From Prevotella sp. (GTDB lineage: Bacteria; Bacteroidota; Bacteroidia; Bacteroidales; Bacteroidaceae), in NCBI GenBank assembly GCA_017619755.1, contig JAFZRU010000010.1, forward strand, positions 16,831-80,830: a stretch of DNA of 64,000 nt, written 5' to 3'. The notes under the pieces were generated by a model. That model did not search any database, was not told the origin of the DNA, and saw nothing but the letters and a program-made list of their open reading frames with translations. This document shows, one piece after another, positions 36,838 to 47,500 of the stretch (the first letter of the stretch is position 1; each line of letters starts with the position of its first letter). The position numbers and the translations under genes were made by a program.

Positions 36838-38133
36838 ATGAGAATAGAGAAATATCCCGAGGAGAGCAGGTGGAATGAATTGGTTCGACGTCCTCAGATG
36901 GACATGTCGAAACTGACAGAGACAGTCAATGCCGTGCTTGACGATGTTCGCGAACATGGCGACGAGGCTGTCTTGCGATATGAGGAGAAGTTCGACCATG
37001 TGCGGCTCACCTCCCTGCGTGTCAGCGAGGAGGAGATGGCCGAAGCCGAACAACTTGTTTCCGACGAGTTGAAGAAATCCTTGCAACTGGCTCACGATAA
37101 CATCCATCGTTTTCACTCCGCCCAGACATTCGAGGGTAAGAAGATAGAAACCATGTCCGGCGTGACCTGCTGGCAGAAGAGCGTGGCCATCGAGCGCGTA
37201 GGACTATATATCCCCGGCGGCACGGCACCTCTTTTCAGCACGGTGCTGATGCTTGCCACGCCGGCGAAAATAGCCGGGTGCAAAGACATCGTCCTTTGCA
37301 CGCCTCCCAACCGTGAGGGCAAGGTGCATCCCGCCATCCTTGTTGCCGCACGCATCGCCGGCGTGAGCCAGGTTTTCAAGGCCGGCGGCGTCCAAGCCAT
37401 CGGCGCCATGGCCTACGGCACGGAGAGCGTACCCAAGTCATACAAGATTTTCGGCCCCGGCAACCAATACGTGATGGCCGCCAAGCAACAGGTGTCGCTT
37501 CATGACGTGGCCATCGACATGCCGGCCGGACCTTCAGAGGTTTGCGTGATAGCCGACGAAAGCAGCAACGTCGAATTTGTGGCTGCCGACCTGCTGTCCC
37601 AAGCAGAGCACGGCCCTGACTCCCAGGTGTTGCTCATCACTACTTGCGAATCCATGCTGCAAGCCGTGGCTGTGGAGGTGGAGCGCCAGTTGTCAGCCCT
37701 CCCTCGTCGCGACATCGCCCGCCAGGCTTTGGACAACAGCCTCATGGTGCTGGTGGCCGACAGCGAGGAGGCCATTCGTCTGAGCAATGCATACGCCCCG
37801 GAGCATCTCATCATTTGCACAAAAGACCATGCACTCTTGGCGGAGAAAGTGGTGAACGCCGGCAGCGTCTTCCTCGGCAACTATGCCTGCGAGAGCGCCG
37901 GCGACTACGCCAGCGGCACCAACCATACACTACCCACCCACGGCTATGCCCTTGCATACAGTGGTGTCAACCTTGACAGTTACTGCCGCAAGGTCACCTT
38001 CCAGCACCTCAACGCCGAAGGCGTCCTCTCCATCGGACGTGCAGTGGAAGTGATGGCCGAGAACGAACAACTCCTGGCTCACAAGCAGGCCATGAGCGTG
38101 CGTATCAACTATGTGAAGCAAGAAAAGCCATGA
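36838..38133 (+). CDS. hisD: Histidinol dehydrogenase
   Basis: A zinc-dependent NAD enzyme of 431 residues catalysing the last two oxidations from histidinol to histidine. [25 protein letters not shown] and DMPAGPSEV follow in the expected order, and the C-terminus keeps the [11 protein letters not shown] metal-site segment. It overlaps hisC by four bases (ATGA), so translation is coupled. It is full length and ordinary. Confidence 0.97.
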   Translation: MRIEKYPEESRWNELVRRPQMDMSKLTETVNAVLDDVREHGDEAVLRYEEKFDHVRLTSLRVSEEEMAEAEQLVSDELKKSLQLAHDNIHRFHSAQTFEGKKIETMSGVTCWQKSVAIERVGLYIPGGTAPLFSTVLMLATPAKIAGCKDIVLCTPPNREGKVHPAILVAARIAGVSQVFKAGGVQAIGAMAYGTESVPKSYKIFGPGNQYVMAAKQQVSLHDVAIDMPAGPSEVCVIADESSNVEFVAADLLSQAEHGPDSQVLLITTCESMLQAVAVEVERQLSALPRRDIARQALDNSLMVLVADSEEAIRLSNAYAPEHLIICTKDHALLAEKVVNAGSVFLGNYACESAGDYASGTNHTLPTHGYALAYSGVNLDSYCRKVTFQHLNAEGVLSIGRAVEVMAENEQLLAHKQAMSVRINYVKQEKP

Positions 38134-39164
38134 GAGAATTCAAAGACTTGGTGCGCCCCAACATTTGGGAGTTGTCGCCCTACAGCAGCGCCCGTGACGA
38201 GTACAGTGGCCATGAGGCACATGTGTTTCTCGATGCCAACGAGAACCCATACAACCAACCTGTCAATCGCTATCCCGACCCTCTTCAGCGAGAGTTGAAA
38301 GAGACGATGGCCAAAATAAAAGGCGTCCGCCCCGAACAAATCTTCTTTGGCAACGGCAGCGACGAGGCCATCGACTTGGTGTATCGCTGCTTCACACGCC
38401 CCGGAGTGGACAATGTGGTGGCGATAGAACCCACATACGGTATGTACAAGGTATGTGCCGACATCAATGATGTGGAATACCGCCCCGTACCCCTTGACGA
38501 GCGGTTCCAGATGTCGTCGGAAAAGATGCTCGCCGCTTGTGACGAGCGAACAAAAGTGATGTGGGTGTGCTCGCCCAACAACCCGACTGGCAACCTCATG
38601 GACAGGAGGGAGATAGAAAAGCTGCTTGAAGGCTTTGACGGCATCGTCGTCATCGACGAGGCCTATTCCGATTTTTCCCTCAAACCAGTCTTCCGACAGG
38701 AAGTGTCGCGCCACCCGCGCTTGGTGGTGCTCAACACGATGAGCAAGGCTTGGGGCTGTGCGGCCATCCGTCTTGGCATGGCCTTCGCCCAAAAGGAAAT
38801 CATCGACCTTTTCAACAAAGTGAAATATCCCTACAACATCAACCATCTCACCCAGGAAAAGGCGATGGAGATGCTTCGCTCACCATTTGAAGTGGACAAA
38901 TGGGTGAAGATACTGCTTTTGGAGCGTGAACGAATGATAGAGGCCTTCAAGTTGCTCCCCATCTGCAAGAAAGTTTATCCCACCGATGCCAACTTTTTCT
39001 TGGCAAAGATGACGGATGCCAACAAAATCTACCAGTATTTGGTGGAAAACGGGATTATCGTGAGAAACCGCAACCGTGTAGCCCTTTGCGGCAACTGCCT
39101 GCGCATCACCATCGGCACGAAGAGCGAAAACAGCCAATTGCTGAGTGCTCTTCGCCAATGGTGA
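38130..39164 (+). CDS. hisC: Histidinol-phosphate aminotransferase
   Basis: A PLP aminotransferase of 344 residues converting imidazole-acetol phosphate to histidinol phosphate. [10 protein letters not shown] at the start, [11 protein letters not shown] near residue 150 and the PLP lysine in [14 protein letters not shown] near residue 205 are diagnostic. It is the last gene of this his cluster; hisB, which often follows in Bacteroidales, is absent. Its stop is only 15 bases from the stop of the convergent dipeptidase gene, with no hairpin between. Confidence 0.95.
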   Translation: MREFKDLVRPNIWELSPYSSARDEYSGHEAHVFLDANENPYNQPVNRYPDPLQRELKETMAKIKGVRPEQIFFGNGSDEAIDLVYRCFTRPGVDNVVAIEPTYGMYKVCADINDVEYRPVPLDERFQMSSEKMLAACDERTKVMWVCSPNNPTGNLMDRREIEKLLEGFDGIVVIDEAYSDFSLKPVFRQEVSRHPRLVVLNTMSKAWGCAAIRLGMAFAQKEIIDLFNKVKYPYNINHLTQEKAMEMLRSPFEVDKWVKILLLERERMIEAFKLLPICKKVYPTDANFFLAKMTDANKIYQYLVENGIIVRNRNRVALCGNCLRITIGTKSENSQLLSALRQW

Positions 39165-39179
39165 TGCGTTGGCTCACCC

Positions 39180-40817
39180 CTACTCTTTAGGATAGGAGAA
39201 CTTGTCGCCAGTCTGACGGATGAGTGCCCGCTTGTAAGCCTCGGGATAACCGGGGCGTTTGGGGCGAGAGCCAAGCCCAAACTTGTCTCTTGTGAACTTT
39301 CCGTTCTCTTCCGGATGAATGATCATGTCGTTGTACTTCACGACGAGGTACCATGCCAACACTTTCCATCGCTCAAGCATCTGCTGTGCCTTCTCCACAC
39401 TATAGGCGTTGAGGTATTTCACTGCCAATTCCGGTTGCTGGGCATGCAGGGCGATGGCCTTTTTTTCCAAGCCGTCCTGCAAGGCGAAATACGACTGTTC
39501 GAGGGAGTCACGCACCTCCTTGAGCGAGGGGAAAAGCAACGAATATCTGGGATATACCATGTTGGAGACCCAGTTGCACACCCAGAAAGCGTTCTTGTCG
39601 GAGAAAGTGATTTCGTCGGCTCCGGGAGTGTTGAAACATTCCGGCCTCAATGTCATGCTGCAATAAATAGGTGTATAGGCCACCATGTTGCCGTCGTCGT
39701 TCCCCCACCACATCAATCCGCCGATTTCCCTGGGCAGCCAAGAACGCATCTGGCTGGCGTATGAGAAGCCTGTCTGTTGGGTGGAAGTGGGACGCTCGTT
39801 GAAGTATTTCTCCCCGTCAAGTTCAAAGGAGAGTGGCGTGGGCCGATAGGGCATTCCCCAGATGCCGCCGCCAATGTCTCCGTCCAAGGCGAAGGGAGTT
39901 CCCTCATAATGGTCGCGCATGCAAGCCATCACTTCCTGAACTGTCACCTTGTGGTCAGGCACGATCCACAGCGGCATGGGCTCTGCATTTTTCTCCTTGC
40001 CCATGGCGTAAGGCAAGTAGCGGTTCATGTTCTTGGAAAAATGGTTGAAGAAACTCCACACCCTCGCCTCGCAGAAGCGGCGCCCGGAGAAATCGGGGAA
40101 TGCGTAGGCGGCGTTCCAACTGAAATCTGCATCCTTTCCTTCAAACCACCCCATTTTGCGTGCGTATTTCACCACGTTTTTTGAATACAGCACATTGTTC
40201 TTGTCCTTCATGTCGAATGTGGTGATTCGACTTTGGTTGGCATGGGCGCAGATGGCATTGTCGGGGATGCGCATGGCCACCCACACGGCACTTTTGCTGC
40301 CGGGACCCATTCCCATCATTTCCATGATCCAAGCCTCGTTGGGGTCGCAAATGGTGAAGGTCTCCCCTTCGGAGTTGTATCCGTAAGTCTCTACAAGGGA
40401 AGTCATCACCTTGATGGCCTCGCGGGCAGTCTTGGAGCGTTGCAAGGCGATGTAGATGAGCGAACCATAGTCGAGTATTCCAGTGGGGTCCACCATTTCC
40501 TCCCTTCCACCGTAAGTGGTCTCCCCGATAGTCACTTGGTACTCGTTGATGTTACCTATCACATTGTACGTCTCCGGGGCTTCAGGGATTTCTCCATGAT
40601 ACTCGTTGGTGTCCCAATCTACCACTCTTCGCATCTCCCCCGGAGCATGTTTGGCAGCGGGGTAATGACAAAGTGTTTGAAACATGCCATAATCGTCGGC
40701 ATTATAGGTGCAAATCACCGATCCATCGGCACTGGCTTCCTTTCCCACGATGAAATTGGTGCATGCCATGGCGTTGACAGTTGCAAGGCATGCGAGTATC
40801 AACAATGTTTTTCTCAT
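39180..40817 (-). CDS. Secreted C69-family dipeptidase
   Basis: A protein of 545 residues of the Ntn-hydrolase C69 (PepD-like) family. A signal peptide of about 18 residues leads straight to Cys19 in AMACTNFIVGKEAS, which becomes the N-terminal nucleophile after processing. SADGSVICTYNADD and a later EAWIMEMMG are typical of the family. It should release amino acids from dipeptides in the periplasm or outside. It starts 33 bases after the M23 peptidase gene on the same strand and could be the last gene of the ileS operon. It converges on hisC with a 15-base gap. Confidence 0.88.
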   Translation of the reverse strand: MRKTLLILACLATVNAMACTNFIVGKEASADGSVICTYNADDYGMFQTLCHYPAAKHAPGEMRRVVDWDTNEYHGEIPEAPETYNVIGNINEYQVTIGETTYGGREEMVDPTGILDYGSLIYIALQRSKTAREAIKVMTSLVETYGYNSEGETFTICDPNEAWIMEMMGMGPGSKSAVWVAMRIPDNAICAHANQSRITTFDMKDKNNVLYSKNVVKYARKMGWFEGKDADFSWNAAYAFPDFSGRRFCEARVWSFFNHFSKNMNRYLPYAMGKEKNAEPMPLWIVPDHKVTVQEVMACMRDHYEGTPFALDGDIGGGIWGMPYRPTPLSFELDGEKYFNERPTSTQQTGFSYASQMRSWLPREIGGLMWWGNDDGNMVAYTPIYCSMTLRPECFNTPGADEITFSDKNAFWVCNWVSNMVYPRYSLLFPSLKEVRDSLEQSYFALQDGLEKKAIALHAQQPELAVKYLNAYSVEKAQQMLERWKVLAWYLVVKYNDMIIHPEENGKFTRDKFGLGSRPKRPGYPEAYKRALIRQTGDKFSYPKE

Positions 40818-40850
40818 ATTTTCAGGTCTTTAGTTAAAGTGAAACGTCAA

Positions 40851-42524
40851 TTAATAAAGTATGGTGGTGTCGTAGATGGTTTCGTTTCCCACGTTGTCCA
40901 AAGCCTTGAGGAGGAGTCGTCGCTCCGCGCCCTTTTTCTCCACAGGGGTGTCTTTCAAAGAGCACACCATCCTTGTGGATTTCTTCACGTGGTCGAAGAG
41001 GACAAACTGCCCGTCAATGAATGCCTGGAAACGGGCCACCCCCGTTTGGTCGTCTTTCACATCTACTAAAAGTGTTTCCTCGCTCTCCCAGTTGCTTTGG
41101 TTGAGGGGCAGCACCTTGGGAGGTGAATCGTCGTAATCCACGGCGTATGAGTTGCCGATGTCGTCGATGTCACACTCCATCCATCCGTCCTTGTATGTGG
41201 CGGGGATGTACATGCGAGCTTCTGCCTCCGGGTCGAGTTCGTTTTTCTTATTGCGCCTCAGGCTGACCACGCACAGTTTTCCCTTGTCCTCCACTTCGGT
41301 TTCCACTTTCAGTCTCAATCGTGCCTTTTCAAAGAGTGGAATGGACTTTTGGGCGAGCATGTACCCCTTGGAATATTTGGAGGGTCGTGCCTTGTCGGAG
41401 GCTTTCACCCAGGTGTCGCGCATCATCCCTCCCTTGGGCACCATGACCGACATCCCCTCCGTTCCGGCATCGTTTTCCCGTCCATGGATGAAGCGAATGG
41501 AGTCGGCAGGCTCTTCATGCTTCAAATCTTGTGGTTGTCCATATACCACGAAAGAATATTGTGCCTTGTTGCCGAAAAAGTCGCACAGCACGTAGGTGAG
41601 TTGATAAGGTTTTTGTTCGGAGAAGTTCACCACTCCTTTGTTTGGGCCGGTCTTGATGAAAGGGAGTTTGTTGGCAGGTAGGACGTACGACCTTATGAAC
41701 CATACCTGGTTGGCAGCATAGTAGTCATAATCCCCCCATACGTTGACCATCTTGTGACAATCCATGGGAATGTTGTCCACATTGCTGGTGAACACCTCCT
41801 TTCCATCCACATAAAGAGCGGTGTAACGGATGCCATACCTGTTTTCCGAGCCTTGCATGTAGTCGTCGGCAAAGATGCCAAAGCCCACCTTTCCCCAAGC
41901 CGTGAGCGTGTCGGTGATGACGGAGTTGTCGAAGTCGAAACGCTGTTGTTCGTCTTTTCCACAGAACATCCCCTCACCCTCCATGGGGTAAGCCATGATG
42001 GCATGCGCTTTGGGTGGAATGCTGTCAGTGAGCAAGTCGGGGATGAACTCCAAGGGGTCCACGATGTTCCAAGTGTCTGTCTGATGGATTTCCAAATGGA
42101 GATGTGGCCCCATGCTCGCTCCCGTGTCCCCACTCAGTGCGATGAGTTGCCCTCTTGTCACAGGGCAGGCGGTGGCCTCCAATTTCAAGTCCAAGTCTGT
42201 CTGCTGATGTTGGTATTGCCACTTTCTCACCACGGCTTCGATGGCCGGTGCGAAACGCTGAAGGTGTGCATATACGCTGGTATATCCTTCCGGGTGCCTG
42301 ACATAGAGTGCGTTTCCCATTCCTCCCACGTTTTTCGTCACGCGGCAAACGTATCCATCTCCGATGGAATAGATGGCTTTCCCCTCCACCTTTTGTGTCT
42401 TGATGTCGAGACCTCCATGAAAATGGTTGGGACGTGGCTCACCAAAATTTCCAGCAAGCAGCACGTCGAAATGCACGGGTGACAGATATGTCACAGCAGC
42501 GAGGATAAGATTGCTTAGCATCAT
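40851..42524 (-). CDS. M23-family metallopeptidase (LytM-like)
   Basis: A protein of 557 residues with a short signal peptide. The zinc site comes very early: His36 and Asp40 in NHFHGGLD, then PHLHLEIHQ near residue 140. It is a LytM-type peptidoglycan or peptide endopeptidase. The catalytic domain is N-terminal, and the remaining 400 residues are beta-rich with no family I can name. The start overlaps the DUF4296 lipoprotein gene by four bases, and both proteins are probably envelope-located. It belongs to the ileS/DksA-like/lspA/DUF4296/M23 gene order, which I recall as common in Bacteroidales. Confidence 0.88.
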   Translation of the reverse strand: MMLSNLILAAVTYLSPVHFDVLLAGNFGEPRPNHFHGGLDIKTQKVEGKAIYSIGDGYVCRVTKNVGGMGNALYVRHPEGYTSVYAHLQRFAPAIEAVVRKWQYQHQQTDLDLKLEATACPVTRGQLIALSGDTGASMGPHLHLEIHQTDTWNIVDPLEFIPDLLTDSIPPKAHAIMAYPMEGEGMFCGKDEQQRFDFDNSVITDTLTAWGKVGFGIFADDYMQGSENRYGIRYTALYVDGKEVFTSNVDNIPMDCHKMVNVWGDYDYYAANQVWFIRSYVLPANKLPFIKTGPNKGVVNFSEQKPYQLTYVLCDFFGNKAQYSFVVYGQPQDLKHEEPADSIRFIHGRENDAGTEGMSVMVPKGGMMRDTWVKASDKARPSKYSKGYMLAQKSIPLFEKARLRLKVETEVEDKGKLCVVSLRRNKKNELDPEAEARMYIPATYKDGWMECDIDDIGNSYAVDYDDSPPKVLPLNQSNWESEETLLVDVKDDQTGVARFQAFIDGQFVLFDHVKKSTRMVCSLKDTPVEKKGAERRLLLKALDNVGNETIYDTTILY

Positions 42525-43429
42525 AGTTTCGGTTTTTGTAGTCGTGGGTGCATGGTGGGCCTCATGTCTTCCGGTACGCCTTCTGGCAGCCGAGGAAGTG
42601 GTGCGGTGGTGTCAATCATCTCGCCCGTCATGTTCTTCTCTGGTTCTTCCTTGGGCGGGTTGGTGTGCATCTTCAGCAGTCGCAAGTTGCTGACGGTCAT
42701 CAGTTTCAGACTGTTGTCCTGGTTGCTGTCGCTGCCTTTCCCAAGGTATATGAAGCCGGAAACTCGTTTGATGCCTATGCGTTCATTGTCCTGCACTTGC
42801 AAACTGAAATGGTTGTCGTTGGAGCAGTGCAACACCTGCGATGCGGTGCTGTCGTTGTCGAAAGTGACTGCCATCATTGCCACCCCGTCGCGCATGCCGC
42901 TTTGGAATATGAAGAGGCCATCGAACGAGAGGATCATCTTGTCGCCCTTGTGGTAAGTAGTGTCTGCCTCTATCTCGAAGGAGACATGGTTGTAAGGTGC
43001 CATGGGCATGAGCACGATGGACTGTGTGTTGCTCCACACTGTGGCGGTGTCTCCTTGAGAAGTCATGCCTTCCAATTGACTGAGTTCGTTGGCTGTGGCT
43101 CCTAATGCGATGGCATCGTTGTTGAGTCTTTTGGACAACTTGTCATAGATGTCGTGAAGTTGCTCCGTATGGCGGTAGTAATACACTAACGAAGAGTCGA
43201 GTTCCGCCTCCGTGACCCCATGCTTTCTGAGTGCCGCCTCGCGGTATGCTTGCCGCCGGAAAGCCAGTTCCTGGTAGTTTGACTCACCGAATGCCATTGC
43301 GTCGGCCAAGTGGAAGTCATACAAGATGTCTTCCATCTTTCCCGGCTGGATGTATTGCCTGGGAACGCGTGACTTGCATCCCACAAGCAAGATGGCCGAA
43401 AGCAAGATGATGGCGGCTCTCCTTCCCAT
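42521..43429 (-). CDS. DUF4296-type lipoprotein
   Basis: A protein of 302 residues with a lipobox ending at Cys18 (LLVGCKS). The first 110 residues (PGKMEDILYDFHLADAM, then LRKHGVTEAELDSSLVYYYRH) match the Bacteroidetes DUF4296 module as I remember it. A beta-rich middle region and a proline-rich tail follow. The function is unknown; an envelope role is inferred from the lipid anchor. It lies three bases after lspA, whose product would mature it, and overlaps the M23 gene by four bases. Confidence 0.8.
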   Translation of the reverse strand: MGRRAAIILLSAILLVGCKSRVPRQYIQPGKMEDILYDFHLADAMAFGESNYQELAFRRQAYREAALRKHGVTEAELDSSLVYYYRHTEQLHDIYDKLSKRLNNDAIALGATANELSQLEGMTSQGDTATVWSNTQSIVLMPMAPYNHVSFEIEADTTYHKGDKMILSFDGLFIFQSGMRDGVAMMAVTFDNDSTASQVLHCSNDNHFSLQVQDNERIGIKRVSGFIYLGKGSDSNQDNSLKLMTVSNLRLLKMHTNPPKEEPEKNMTGEMIDTTAPLPRLPEGVPEDMRPTMHPRLQKPKL

Positions 43430-43432
43430 GGC

Positions 43433-44095
43433 TTATTCTTGTTTTTCCGCATCCACCTCCTGTGCTTCCTCTTTCTGGTATGAACCCCATGACCCCATTT
43501 CCTTGGAGCAGAAGAGGAGCAAGGAAACAAAGCCGACAGAAATGCATGCGTCGGCGAAATTGAACACTGGTGCGAAGAAGACGAAATGCTCTCCTCCGTA
43601 AAAAGGTATCCATTCGGGCAAGATGGTGTCAATGAAGGGGAAATAGAACATGTCCACCACTTTTCCATAGAACATTTCACCATATCCCTCTCCCCAAGGC
43701 ACAAGTTGTGCGATGTCGTACAGGGTGGATTCCGTGAAAACCATCCCATAGAAGAGGCAGTCGATGATGTTGCCTATGGCACCAGCCAGCACCAATGCCA
43801 GGCACACGAGGAATCTCCATCGTGCGCCTTTGGTGACCTTCCTGACGATGTACCAAGTGATGACCACCACGAAGATGATGCGCATGGATGTGAGGAAGAA
43901 CTTGTTGATGAACGTCATGCCGTATGCCATCCCCTCGTTTTCGATAAACGAGATGTAGAACCAATTGAAGACTTTGATGGAATCATGTAAACACATGTTC
44001 GTCTTGACTTCAATCTTGATGACTTGGTCGATGATGATGGCAGCGACCACCAGAAGTGCCACCGTCCATCCCTTTAATGCCTTCGTCGCAGTCAT
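43433..44095 (-). CDS. lspA: Lipoprotein signal peptidase
   Basis: An aspartic membrane peptidase of 220 residues that removes signal peptides from lipid-modified prolipoproteins. It has four hydrophobic helices. The two catalytic aspartates lie in GAIGNIIDCLFYG and FNFADACIS. It is longer than the usual 160-170 residues because of a loop rich in Phe and Tyr between the catalytic motifs and a charged C-terminal tail, both usual in Bacteroidetes. It lies three bases after the DksA-like gene. Confidence 0.95.
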   Translation of the reverse strand: MTATKALKGWTVALLVVAAIIIDQVIKIEVKTNMCLHDSIKVFNWFYISFIENEGMAYGMTFINKFFLTSMRIIFVVVITWYIVRKVTKGARWRFLVCLALVLAGAIGNIIDCLFYGMVFTESTLYDIAQLVPWGEGYGEMFYGKVVDMFYFPFIDTILPEWIPFYGGEHFVFFAPVFNFADACISVGFVSLLLFCSKEMGSWGSYQKEEAQEVDAEKQE

Positions 44096-44098
44096 GGA

Positions 44099-44479
44099 CT
44101 ATTTTTTCCTGGCATTTTTCGAGGCGACGGTAAGCGTGGCGTGAGGCACCATGCGCAACCTCTCCTTGGGAATGAGTTCTCCTGTGATGCGGTCGATGCC
44201 ATAGGTTTTGTTCTCTATGCGCACGATGGCAGCTTCCAGTCCTTGTATGAATTTCTGCTGCCTTCCCGCCAATTGCATGAGTTCCTCCTTGCTTTGGGTG
44301 GCACTTCCCTCTTCCAGCACCTTGTATGTGGGTGATGTGTCATCCACATCGTTGCCGTCGAGGTTCATGAGCTGCCTCATCATTTGGTTGTAGTCGCGAT
44401 AGGCTAATTCCAATTTCTCATTGATGATGGCCCTGAACTCCTCCAGTTCCTCATCGGTGTAACGTGTTTTCTCGGTCAT
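44099..44479 (-). CDS. TraR/DksA-family protein lacking zinc-finger cysteines
   Basis: A protein of 126 residues with an N-terminal coiled coil and a C-terminal segment TYGIDRITGELIPKERL that aligns with the DksA zinc finger. There is not a single Cys in the protein, so the zinc site is gone; the first Cys position reads Asp. DksA proteins bind the RNA polymerase secondary channel and act with ppGpp; a zinc-free form could still do so through the coiled coil. It lies 35 bases after ileS and three bases before lspA. Confidence 0.85.
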   Translation of the reverse strand: MTEKTRYTDEELEEFRAIINEKLELAYRDYNQMMRQLMNLDGNDVDDTSPTYKVLEEGSATQSKEELMQLAGRQQKFIQGLEAAIVRIENKTYGIDRITGELIPKERLRMVPHATLTVASKNARKK

Positions 44480-44514
44480 AATTATCTCATATTGATGTTA
44501 TACATATAAATAGG

Positions 44515-47500
44515 TTAAACGTTTTTCTCAACCTTGATGTTGAGTGTGAAGTCGTCGAATTCCACAGGTGTGCCGTCGTTGTCCTCGAACTTGAATTCAT
44601 CTGCCAACACCTGCGTTTTGACATATTCGCCGTGCGATGCCATGGCTTTCTCCAAAGGCTTGCAGGGAGTGACGGCCACGCGAATGCGGTCGGTGATTTC
44701 CAGCCCGGACTCCTTTCGCAAGTTTTGCACACGGTTGATGAGCTCACGTGCAAGACCCTCGTCAACAAGTGTCTCATTGAGTTCCACCTCCAAGGCAACG
44801 GTAAGGTTGCCCTCGTTGGCAACGAGCCATCCTGGGATGTCCTCGCTGATGATTTCCACATCGTCGGCCTCCACCACTACTTGCTGGCCCTCCACATCAA
44901 TGGAAAGCGTTCCCTCTTGCTCCAAGCGGGCGATGTCATCTTGTGGAAGTGCTCCCATGGTGGCAGCCACGGCCTTCATCAGTTTGCCGTATTTCTTACC
45001 CATGACGCGGAAATTGCATTTCACCTTCTTCACCAAGAGGTTCTCACCCTCTGCGAATTGCAGTTGTTTGACATTCACCTCGCTGAGGATGATGTCTGTG
45101 ACGGCCTCCACACGCTCCTTCTGCAGTTGGTCCACCGGTGGAATCATGATGCACTGGAGGGGTTGGCGAACCTTGATGTTGGCCTTGCGCCTCAGGGCAA
45201 GCACCATGGATGTGACTTTCTGTGCCACCTGTCCCATTCTGGCCTCCAGTTCACTGTCGATAAGTGACTCATCGGCGACGGGGAATCGAGTGAGGTGCAC
45301 GCTGTCAGCCTCTGCTTTTCCCACGGGTTGTACAAGATCATTGTAGAGCCAATCGGCATAGAAAGGTGAGAAAGGTGCTAAGAGTTTGGCCACATTGACG
45401 AGGCAGGTGTAAAGGGTCTGATAGGCACTTAGTTTGTCGCTGTCCATCTCCTTTCCCCAGAAGCGCTTGCGGTTGAGCCTCACATACCAGTTGGACAGAT
45501 GGTCGGAAACAAATTCGTCAATCATGCGTCCGGCCTTGGTGGGCTCATAGTCGGCCATGCTCTCATCAACCCCTTTAATCAGGGAGTTGAGCTGTGAGAT
45601 AATCCATCGGTCGATTTCCGGCCGCTCGTCCATAGGCACTTCCGGCTGCGAGCAGTCGAAGCCATCGACGTTGGCGTAGAGAGCGAAGAAGGAGTAGGTG
45701 TTGTAAAGTGTTCCAAAGAACTTGCGCCTGAGCTCTTCCACGCCATTGACGTCGAACTTGAGGTTGTCCCAGGGTTGGGAGTTGGTCATCATATAGAAGC
45801 GCAGCGCGTCAGCTCCATATTTGTCCAATGTCTCGAAAGGATCGACAGCATTGCCGAGCCTCTTGCTCATTTTGTTTCCCTTGGCATCAAGCACCAAGCC
45901 GGTAGAGATGACGTTTTTAAATGCCACGCTGTCGAAAATCATGGTGCCGATGGCATGGAGGGTGAAGAACCATCCTCGGGTTTGGTCCACGCCCTCGCTG
46001 ATGAAGTCGGCTGGGAAGGCTCCACCTTTGTCCACGAGGTCTGCATTCTCGAACGGGTAGTGGATTTGTGCGTATGGCATGGAGCCGGAGTCAAACCAGA
46101 CGTCGATCAAGTCTGTTTCCCGTTTCATGGGATGACCTTTCGACGAGACGAGGACAATATGGTCAACGTATGGACGGTGGAGGTCGATTCGTTCGTAGTT
46201 TTCCTTGGAATAGTCTCCGGGAACAAATCCCTTTTCCTTCAAGGGGTTTTTCTCCATCACACCGGCCTTGACAGCCTTTTCTATCTCATTGTATAATTGC
46301 TCGACAGAGCCGATGCAAATGGCCTCTCCATCTTCTTCGCTCACCCAGATGGGCAATGGCGTGCCCCAGAAACGGCTGCGGCTCAGATTCCAGTCGTTGA
46401 GGTTCTCCAACCAGTTGCCGAAACGGCCGGTGCCTGTGGACTGTGGCTTCCAATTGATGTTGAGGTTGAGTTGTGACATGCGCTCCTTGCATGCCGTGCT
46501 CTTGATGAACCAACTATCGAGGGGATAATAGAGAACGGGCTTGTCTGTGCGCCAGCAATGTGGGTAGTTGTGCTCGTGCTTCTCTATCTTGAACGCCTTG
46601 TTTTCGGCCTTCAAATCCATGCAGATGGTAATGTCGAGCGTCTCGTCCTTCTCGGTGAGTTGTTCGTCGTATGAGTTCTTCACATAGTGACCGGCATAAC
46701 GGCTCCACAAAGGAAGGTTGATGTTGCTTTCGACAAAAGTCGGGTCGAGGTCCTCTACGGCGAAATACTTGCCTTGGAAGTCCACCACAGGACGTTGATG
46801 CCCTTTTTTGTCCACCATGACAATAGGCGGCACGCCAGCCTGACGGGCCACCATGGCATCATCGGCGCCGAAATTGGGAGCAATATGCACGATACCAGTA
46901 CCATCCTCCGTGGTGACATAGCTTCCGGGGATGACGCGGAAGGCTCCTTCGGCAAGAGGTTTCACCATGGGCAGCAGTTGTTCGTAGTGGATGCCAAGAA
47001 GATCTGTGCCTTTGTATCGCGCTACGATTGTCCAAGGGATGACCTTGTCGCCCTTTTTGTATTCGGCGAGGTCTTTGTCACGGCCTTTCTCGTTGAAATA
47101 GGCAGAAAGGCGTGCTTCGGCCAAAACGACGGTGACTGGCAATGCTGTATAGGGGTTGTAGGTCCTCACGGCCACATAGTCGATTTTCGGCCCCACGCAA
47201 AGGGCGGAGTTGGCTGCCAGGGTCCAAGGCGTTGTCGTCCAAGCTAAGAAATATGGATTGCCCCACCCTTCCATCTCGGGACGCGGGTCAATGATGGCGA
47301 ATTGTGCCGTGCAAGTGGTGTCCTTTACATTGCGGTAACAGCCGGGTTGGTTGAGCTCGTGGCTCGAGAGACCTGTGCCTGCTGCTGGCGAGTATGGTTG
47401 GATGGTGTAACCTTTGTACAACAATCCTTTGTCATAGAATTGCTTGAGCAGCCACCACAGGGTCTCAATGTATTTGTTGTCGTAGGTGATGTAAGGGTTG

